Shown here piece by piece: positions 56,427 through 64,000 of a DNA stretch of 64,000 nt; the stretch's first letter is position 1, and each line of letters starts with the position of its first letter. Made by a program: the position numbers and the translations under genes. This stretch comes from Iris pallida. Taxonomy: Eukaryota > Streptophyta > Magnoliopsida > Asparagales > Iridaceae. Below the pieces are notes generated by a model. The model searched no databases, was not told the DNA's origin, and saw nothing but the letters and a program-made list of their open reading frames with translations. The DNA is taken from the NCBI GenBank assembly GCA_029216955.1, contig JANAVB010044017.1, forward strand, positions 2,106,429-2,170,428, in the 5' to 3' direction.

Positions 56427-57928
56427 TGTTATGGAAATGCGCCCTACTCGATGGCAGGCTACAAGTCCACAGGTATGGCCAGGATAACAGGATCGTCTGT
56501 AACTGGAAAATCTGTTTATATGAACTACTTGATCAATCTAGTCGTTTAACCTAGTCATATTCATTATGAATTCCTGACCGTGATAACCAGGAATCTATAT
56601 ACTAGACATGATACAAGATAAGACATGTAGCTTGTTCAGTCACAATCAGGAAAATCAACCACGGTATCAAGACATGAGTTACACTTAGCAAGTCAAGATT
56701 GGCTGTCGAAACAACGATCAAGATTATACATGTCATGTCAGGTTTACTTGTAATGTCAAGAGTACTTGTCAAAAGTGCGTCTCGACGGACCACTATCAAG
56801 ATTATCAAGATGAGATCATGTTGTCATGTTTAAGTCAAGTTCAATATTAACACATTATCAAATCGGGTCGTCGTAAGTTAGGCCAAGTGCAGGAGACATG
56901 CAAGGATCAAACATATACATTAAGAACTACAGGGAACTAACATGAAGTATGTGCAGCAAAGTGCGCAGGCAACGTGCAGGAAAGTGCGTAGGGAGGCATG
57001 CAAGAAGGTGATGTCTGTGCAGAAAAGGCATGCAGGAAGGTGCATATTGTGCAGGAAAGCGCAGGCTGTATAGAAAAGTACAGGCTGTGTAGTCTGTGTA
57101 GGAAAGTGTAGACTGTGCAGTCTGTACAGGATAGTACAGGTTGTACAGTCTGTGCAGGAAAGTGCAGGCTCTACAGGCTGTATAAGAAGCTGTGCAGGCT
57201 GTATAGGAAGGTGCACAGGCTGTGCAGAAAGGTACACAGGCTGTACAGAAAGGTGCAGGCTGTACGCGAGTACGCAGGTGCAGGCTGTTCATCTTCCCCA
57301 AATCAACACCGAAGTGCATAAGGAACCCATAAACTCAAGGAATGCCATAACTTCCTCAAAATAGGTCAAAATCAAGCGGTTCAAAAGCCAAAGTTGGGTA
57401 GAATGAAATTCTCTACAACATAGAACTATTAGATTTCGGAAATAAAAAACTTTAAGAGATCAAAACCAAAAAAAATAAAAAAAAGTCATAAAACTTAGAT
57501 CTACAAAAATGTAACCATCAAAACCAAAAACTACAAGTGCTAAAGATGCTTAAAATCATAAGAAAAAGAGAATAGAACAAACAAAAATAGAGATCCATCA
57601 TGTTCTCCACGAAGCAAGTTGTACTTGCCTTGGGTTGTTGGGAGAAATAAATGAAGAAGAAGAAGAATATGGTGGAGAAGTAAATGATAATAATGGAAGA
57701 GAGAGAGAGACAGAAGTTGGTTTATATACCAACCTTCTCATCTTAAACCAACCCAACCAAACCAAGCCAAGCCAAGATGAACCAAGGTGAACCAAACTAA
57801 AACTAAACTAAGTCAAGATTAGACCAAGACAAGGCTAAGCAAGACAAGACAAAGCATGGTCACATGACAAATGTCAGAAATTCGTACACGTATACTGAAT
57901 ATACGTATAACAAAAAATAAGAGTGACA
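56427..57928 (-). mobile_element. 3' LTR of Tekay-like element H
   Basis: On the minus strand it starts TGTCACTCTTATTTT at 57928 after a degenerate polypurine motif (57940-57965). The likely end is ATTTCCATAACA at 56427, about 1.5 kb away, which is inferred from the family's usual end sequence. ACTTGCCTT near 57625 resembles LTRs A and G. It contains the minisatellite 57000-57290. Confidence 0.6.
57000..57290. repeat. Degenerate GTGCAGGCTGTACAG minisatellite
   Basis: About 15 imperfect units of 15-22 bp built from GTGCAGG, CTGTACAG and GGAAAGT words, inside LTR H. Frames across it are cysteine/leucine/tyrosine low complexity. Confidence 0.8.
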
Positions 57929-58116
57929 ACTCTATCCACCTTAAAAAAATTCATCCTCAAAATTTAATCATGAGGTTAGGGGTGTCAGGGTAAGCTACAC
58001 TACTACTGGCAATCTATGACTACCAGTTAATCAAGCAATCATTCATGTAAGTAAGAAATTAAAAGTATAAGGCATAATGATAACATTATACCTTATGAGT
58101 CAAACAGGTATGGATA

Positions 58117-60004
58117 TCATGATCGGATATCATCCTCACATTTCCAAGTTGATTCACCCAAAGAATGATGACCCCAAACAACATGGACTAAACTAACAGT
58201 ATTGTTCTTGAGTACATTCTCTCTTCGGTCCAATATAGATATGGGCCTTTCCTCAAACAAAAGGTTGGTACCAACAACCAATTCCGAATGATCAAGGATA
58301 TGACTCAGATTCGAAATATACAATCACAATTAGGATACATGAAATACGTCATGTACCTCACGTAACGATGGTGAAAGAGCAAGACGATAAGACACATCAC
58401 CAACTAGTTCGAGAATATCAAACGACCCTGTATACCTAGGACTAAGCTTTTCCCGCACTTCGAATCGAATGACTCCACGGGTAGGCGAGATCCTAAGGAA
58501 TACGTGGTCGCTGATAAAAAAACTCAAGAGGATGTCAATGAGAATCATCCCAATGGCGCTGACGATCTTGTGCAACCCGAAGATGATCTCTAACTTGTCT
58601 AAGCACATCGATAGTCTGAGTAACCATTTCTGGACCAAGCATCTGCCTCTTGCCTACATTATCCTAGGCTAAAGGTGATTTGCACTTTCTGTCATATAGT
58701 GCCTCAAATGGTGACATCTGGATACTGGCCTGAAAACAATTATTGTAGGAGAACTCCATTAGGTGTAGGTGAGCTTCCCACGAACCATCAAAGTCAAGTG
58801 TACAGGATCGTAACATATCTTCAAGGGTTTGAATCGTACGCTCTAACTGACCATCTGTTTGCGGATGATAAGCCGAACTAAACTTGAGACGAGTCCCAAA
58901 ACTCTCTTGAAGACTCCGCCAAAAGTGTGATATAAATCTCAAATCTCTGTCTGATACGATACTGACTGGCACTCCATACAATCTGACTATTTGCCTGAGG
59001 TACATCTCTGCTAGCTGATCCGTTGACTGACCTATTCTGAAAGAAAGAAAATAAGCTACTTTTGTGAGCCGGTCAACTATAACCCATATTGTATCTCTCC
59101 CAACTGGGAATTTTGGTAACCCAGACACAAAATCCATGGTAATGTGTTCTCATTTTTATTCTGGGATCAGTAAAGGTTGAAGAAGTCCAGCTGGTCTATG
59201 ATGTTCAGCCTTAACCTATTGGCAAACTAAACAACGAGAGTCAAACCGAACTATCTCCTTCTTCATGCCATTCCACCAGAAATGTTGACGAATATCATAA
59301 TACGTCTTCGTACCACCAGGATGAATTGAATACTGCGAACTGTGAGCCTCTGCCATGATCTCTTGCATGATGTCACCACTGGGTAAACAAAGATGCCTTC
59401 CATGTCGGAGTGTGCCATCTTCGTGAATGTATAACTCTGCTCTTCGTCCTGCTTCACATTCTATCCTAAGCCACTGAAGCATAGAATCCGTTGATTGAGC
59501 TATCTTGATTCTCTCAACTATGTTGGACTTAACTTGCATACTGGCCATCAATGCTATATTGGTAGGAGGAACTACCTCTATCTCCATCTTCTGAAGATCT
59601 ACTAATAACTCCAATTGTGCTGTTAAAAAATAAGGTCCTGTTCTTCTGCTCCATGTATCTGTAACTATGTTGGTCTTTCCAGGATGATACTACAGGTTGA
59701 TATCGAAATCCACTAGTAACTCTAGCATCTTCTCTGACGAATATTGAGATTCTTCTGGGTAAACACATAGTTAAGACTCTTATGGTCGATAAAAATCTCT
59801 ACTCGATCTCCATACAAATAATGCCTCCAAAGCTTGAGTATGAAAACTACTGCTGCTAATTCCAAGTTATGGGTTGCGTAATTCCTCTCATGATCATGAA
59901 GCTAACGCGACACAAAAGCTACTGCATTAGGACGCATCCTAATCCTCTTCCTGAAGCATCATAATAAACTGAAAATCCTTCCGTCCCATTTGGAAGCGTG
60001 AGAA
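58117..60004 (-). pseudogene. pol: Truncated pol of Tekay-like element H
   Basis: Read on the minus strand from 60004: the RNase H region (LTLPNGTEGFSVYYDASGRG, then [11 protein letters not shown] and DHKSL-like sequence), the integrase zinc region (HPGGTKTYYDIRQHFWWNGM, CLVCQ), the integrase core MDFVSGLPKFPVGRDTIWVI with YGVPVSIVSDRDLRFIS and YHPQTDGQLERTIQTLE (D, D, E visible), the GPY/F-type tail KLSPRYTGSFDILELVGDVS, and a chromodomain (VSLVHVVWGHHSLGESTW). Several frameshifts and stops break it. The RT, protease and gag are missing because the element is cut near 60005 by the copia-type LTR J. Tekay/Del chromovirus. Integrase and chromodomain would direct insertion into heterochromatin; inactive here. 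Confidence 0.87.
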
Positions 60005-60006
60005 TG

Positions 60007-61066
60007 TGTGTCTGTTTGCCTATTGGTCATGGTCAAACCTGATTTTAATAATTAATCAAACTATGTCTCGATATACGGAGCTACTCAGATATTTACTCAA
60101 GACGTTTTTGACACTTGGACACTGATCAATATCGGATATCTACTCAGTTCAAGACCGAAGCTATGTTTGCCACTCGAGTTTGTATTTCTTTATATAATAT
60201 AATTTTTACTTTTATTGAGTCTAGGAATATATTGTACACCGAGTCGTACGGACAAATAGGCTATCCAAAATTATTTTTAAAAATGACCTATGTTTTTTAA
60301 AACATCTCTTGTTTACAAAAGCTTCTGAAGAATTTTAAAAAGCCCAAACAATCACTTTTGAAAAATCCTGACCAACCCTGACAGAACTCGGCCCGAGTTC
60401 GGCTAGAGTTCGGTTAGTAACCGTTTAATTTTCGAACGTTTAAAAAACTTGGTGTCCCTTCAGTTGTGGATTGTTACATAGAGTTCTGCCCGAATTCTGC
60501 CAGAGTTCTGCCTTTGGAAAAACTATAAATAGAGAAGAATTCTGATCATTTCAAATCACTCATTCACTTTCATCTCTTCTCTTCTAAGCTTACATTTCTT
60601 GCCAAAGAGTTCTAAAAAGCTTTCATTTTCAAATCCCAAGCCAGTTACAATTCTCTAGTCAATTTGTCGGTATGATGCGGTCTAGAAGATTTCAGAAAAA
60701 TTTTAATCAGTGGCTTGATTGAAGAAAGACTCTTCAAAATAGAAGTTGGTCAAGTTCTTCATATCAAAGCTCGCGTCTGTAGAAGTTGCAAGGACTTTGT
60801 ATGAAAACTTGCGAGATTTTCCAATAGTGGATTTAAATGGAAGCTAGAGTTCTTCCAACTGGACTAGTCCTCACAAGAGGAAAAACAGTATACATCGCCG
60901 TGTTTGCGTTTGCCTTCTGATCTCATTTCTTTTACAGTTATTGTTTTATGATTATTGATTTAATTCTGTGATTTTACTGCTAACAAGTTTTTTAATTAGC
61001 AATATTCTGCTGCCTACTCTATTCACTCTCCTCTAGAGTATTCTGCTTTACGACTTCGTTCCTATA
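60007..61066 (+). mobile_element. Copia-type LTR J (5' LTR)
   Basis: About 1.06 kb from TGTGTCTGTTTG, placed by the break in H's RNase H, to just before a perfect initiator-Met primer site at 61069. A CTATAAATAG box (60523-60532) is followed by a CT-rich start region. The exact ends are uncertain; the right end does not show CA. No coding sequence is present. Confidence 0.65.
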
Positions 61067-61068
61067 AT

Positions 61069-61080
61069 TGGTATCAGAGC
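61069..61080 (+). other. Primer-binding site TGGTATCAGAGC of J
   Basis: Exact complement to the 3' end of plant initiator tRNA-Met, the usual primer of copia-type elements. Confidence 0.85.
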
Positions 61081-61155
61081 AGGTGCTCCTTATAGAGATA
61101 TTATTGCATGTGCTCCTTATAGAGAGATTATTGCAGGTGCTCCTTATAGAGGTAT
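61079..61155 (+). repeat. Tandem repeats directly after J's primer site
   Basis: Almost three copies of GCAGGTGCTCCTTATAGAGA plus TATT, each about 30 bp, fill the 75 bp between the primer site and the start of LTR I. Confidence 0.85.
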
Positions 61156-62279
61156 TGTAAACCCCCTAAATTTTTACTACAATTTTATTTTTGGTGTTAA
61201 TTTTGTTTTTCATATTTATACGTCGCGTACGAGTTCGCATTTTTTTTCTTCGTAGTTGCTCGACGAGTACGAATATGTGCGAGGTACATATTTTATAAAA
61301 ATATTTTATTATAGAATTCAAAATTTACATGGTAAAATATTTTATTTATTTACTTATATTATCTTTATTATTCAATTTACAAACTGTATTGATTTAATAT
61401 AAAAAGGAGCTATTAACTTTTATTATGCAATTAAAATTTATAAATTCAAAAATGACGTTCTACATAAATAATCTTTTACATGACTTTAAATTTATGAAAA
61501 TAATTGTATTTTCAAAATTTATTTAATATTAATATCAATATCTTATTATTTGAAAAAGTATTTTTAAATATTGTTTTGGTTTAAATTTAATTAATTATGG
61601 TAAATTATATTGGAAAAGCTTTTATTTTAAATGGAGTTTAAATTTAATGGAGAATTTATCTATTATTTGGATTGGAACGATTTAAAGTTTAAATCAAATT
61701 TAAATTTATATGATATTATCTATAGAGGATTTTAAATCCCCCAACTCCCTATCCAACTGGGAATTTTTACCTCCTATAAAAGGAGAGGTACTCTTCCATA
61801 ATTTTCTCCACATCCACAGATTGTGCATCGTGTCTGTGCCTCCCATCTACTATATTTCCCCCCATTACAAATACAATATTTTTTGTCCCGTCCGACAATC
61901 CCGGACGTCCATCCATGTTGTGTCGGACACACCCCCGATACGATAGAATTCTCTAACCTAATCCTGTCTCCGGTGTCCTCCTCCCTACCTCCAACCCAGC
62001 ACCATCACCACCACGACCACAGCCTTCACTCTCTAAGTCCAACTCCTCGCCCCAGTCGCCTCGACGCCTACTACCAAATTCGATCCCAGCCAGCAACCCA
62101 ATCACCACTCCTGCATCGTCATTCCGACACAGCCAACGCCACGACTCCCTCGTTTCAAACCACCAGAACAACCACCAACAACCACCCTCACCATCTACAC
62201 TGTCGACACCGACACCACGGACCACCGTCCAGCCATCATCCCAAAAACCCCCAACAAAGTAAATGAGAAGGGGGACAGA

Positions 62280-62745
62280 ACCCTCACGTTCGCCTTCGTT
62301 TGGGACAACGAGCACTGAGCTCGTCTCCGCCCAGGTCCAGTGCCGAACTCCTCCGCCGTGCCAGATGGTCGCCCCGGCTTCCAGTTCGCGCCAGGACTGC
62401 CGTTGTCGCATCAGCCCTGGTGGGTGACGGGTCTAGCTGTCGTAGCCGTGGTGTGCTCCCTTCCGCTGTAAGCATCCGCCGCCCATGCTCCCACCGTGCC
62501 GCCATCAGCCACCGATTTGGAGGTAGCCACCCTGGATCCGGAGCGCTGGGACCCCGACGCGGGCGCCCGACTACTCCTTCACGAACACTTCATGCAGCCG
62601 CCCCGACTGTGTCGTCGAGACCCGGCCGCCTCCTCCTCCGCGGGACTCCGCATTCCTCGCGCGGTTGCTCCGCCTGCCCACCGTCGCTCGACGCTCCCGT
62701 CGAGCACGTGCCGGCGAGCGCGCGCGACCGCCCACTGGTAACCAC
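62280..62745 (+). other. GC-rich island inside LTR I
   Basis: The base composition jumps from AT-rich to strongly GC-rich for about 460 bp and then drops again. Open frames (e.g. 62300-62818) are Arg/Ser/Pro-rich and resemble no family. It may be a captured host exon or a leader of the LTR transcript. Confidence 0.45.
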
Positions 62746-62837
62746 CTTTCTAATTCACTATTCTTTTCCATCTCTCTCACTCTCTCACTGTTTATTTGGG
62801 GGTGAAGAAATATTATAATGAGTAAAGTTTCTTTTAT

Positions 62838-62838
62838 G

Positions 62839-62873
<35 letters not shown>

Positions 62874-62902
62874 CATTATTATTATTATTATTATTATTAT
62901 CA

Positions 62903-62942
<40 letters not shown>
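62838..62942. repeat. (ATT)n microsatellite
   Basis: About 35 ATT units with two ATC interruptions. It yields a poly-isoleucine frame that is not a gene. Confidence 0.95.
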
Positions 62943-62943
<1 letters not shown>

Positions 62944-64000
62944 GGTATAATTATTATTTTATCACCAAGGGTTCATCACTTACAAAATTATTACTGTTAT
63001 CATTAATTGTTTGAGTTAGATAATATGTTACTCTTAATCTATATTTTATATATGTATATTATTATACTTTTGGTTAGTATCTATTTTCAAATAAAGTTGG
63101 AAACCTAAAAGTGTAGTATTTTTATTTAATTTCAAAATTGATTTTCTAGAATTTTTAACTGTTTATCTAAAATAATTTTTTAAGGAATGATTACCTACAG
63201 ATATTTTGATCAATAAAATATAGTTTTTTTCGCTATTATAAATTTTTCTAAAATTACAGTTTGAAGAATTTTAGAGTTTTAAGCCTCAAATGATTCCCTG
63301 AAGTTTTAGATATTTATGTAAAATATTTATGAATAAAATATTGATTTTAAACAAATACAAAATATATTTTTCCTAGATAGTTAAGACTGTTTTTCTAAAT
63401 GAGCATATATATATATATATATATATATAAATTTTTATCTTAAATTAAGAATTATCTTTTACATAAATCAAATCTTTCTCTTAGAATATACGAAATCTAA
63501 CCATGACTAATCACATACTTATTTCTTTCGGACTTCTTCACATCAAACAAGGTTATTGGACAAAACGGAACTGGCCAGATCATCGTACCACACCAGATAA
63601 AATACCAGACAAGACACCTTGCCTTTACTGTTTAAATTCTTGCTCAATATCATGCATGCCTTTTTTTATTTTTAGCAAATAAAATATTGTTCTTTCAAAA
63701 CTATATATAGATGCAAATTATTATACTTTATGCAATTGGCTTAGAGTTAAGTGACTACCATATGTTTAGAGCATCTCATAAACTGTCACGATGTGCCACG
63801 GGTTGTGTGTGAGTTATGAGTCGCATATAGATACGGATTTGCGTGCTGACTGATCATTGGTGCGTACAGGCCGTGCGTTAGGATATAACTGCTAATAGAT
63901 TGTGTAGAAGACTTGGCAGTTATTAAGGATCAAACAGTGTCGTGGAGTTGACACATGTATAGTATCATGGGGAGGGAGGAGATAGTTATTAGCGTAGGGG

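Larger units (their letters stand above)
61156..64000 (+). mobile_element. Tekay-type LTR I (right end outside the window)
   Basis: Starts TGTAAACCCCCTAAATTTT, the same start type as LTR B at 15499, inside J's 5' region. A CTATAAAAGG box (61774-61783) is followed by a C-rich, then GC-rich leader and a splice-donor-like CTGGTAACC at 62736. More than 2.8 kb without a recognisable gene. Either a solo LTR or the 5' LTR of an element lying to the right. Confidence 0.65.

Noticed and set aside
62300..62818. 172-codon Arg/Ser-rich frame taken as a host gene
   Set aside because: No recognisable domain, GC-rich composition explains openness, and overlapping frames exist on both strands.
62571..63006. 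Poly-isoleucine frames on both strands
   Set aside because: Produced by the ATT microsatellite.
1..64000. tRNA, rRNA and ordinary host genes
   Set aside because: I looked for tRNA-like cloverleaf ends, rRNA-like blocks and multi-exon host genes and saw none I could support by eye; a tRNAscan or protein search could still find small ones.

Overview
The window is repetitive DNA from a seed plant, most likely an angiosperm with a large, retrotransposon-rich genome. The evidence is Ty3/gypsy elements of the chromovirus Tekay/Del type and of the Tat type, one copia-type LTR, a CACTA (En/Spm) DNA transposon with a TNP2-type transposase, hAT-like and fold-back MITEs, and long TA and ATT microsatellites. 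I found no convincing host gene, tRNA, rRNA or CRISPR array. I do not name a species.

The layout is a nest. An old Tat element, C (+ strand), occupies 18555-21943 and resumes at 51119, ending in a 3' LTR at 55530. A second Tat element, D (+, 21944-51113), sits in C's pol with a perfect 5-bp duplication, ACACC. A third Tat element, F (- strand, 30841-47629), sits in the last codons of D's pol with the near-perfect duplication CCCAT/CTCAT. A solo Tekay-type LTR, G (43137-46295), sits in F's gag with the duplication ACACT. Removing each insertion reconnects the interrupted reading frame.

Left flank (1-18553): part of a gag-only Tekay element A (- strand, 1 to roughly 6640) lies head to head with a deleted Tekay element B (+, about 6642-18553). 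B is split by a complete 5441-bp CACTA element (7788-13228, TIR CACTACTAAAATA, duplication TAC). The CACTA element carries a degraded TNP2 gene, a near-perfect 280-bp hairpin, a fold-back MITE and a TATCGG-rich inverted-repeat unit. Right flank (53360-64000): C's 3' non-coding region and LTR, a truncated Tekay element H (- strand), a copia-type LTR J with its primer-binding site, and the start of another Tekay LTR, I, running off the window.

D and F would have supplied Gag, reverse transcriptase, RNase H, a second archaeal-type RNase H (aRH) and integrase; F also encodes protease. Both start gag inside the LTR end and translate through the primer-binding site. All coding copies carry stops or shifts, many explainable as C-to-T changes.

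The most interesting structure is between pol and the 3' LTR of F. Three small genes run opposite to the element. Each has its own TATA-like box, and one has a clear GT-AG intron. C carries decayed antisense genes in the same place. Other notable items are a D LTR that contains a copy of D's own gag, a protease-less but open D polyprotein, a periodic ACCTCTGAG motif in the 3' non-coding regions of C and D, and an snRNA-type promoter module at the start of D's LTR.
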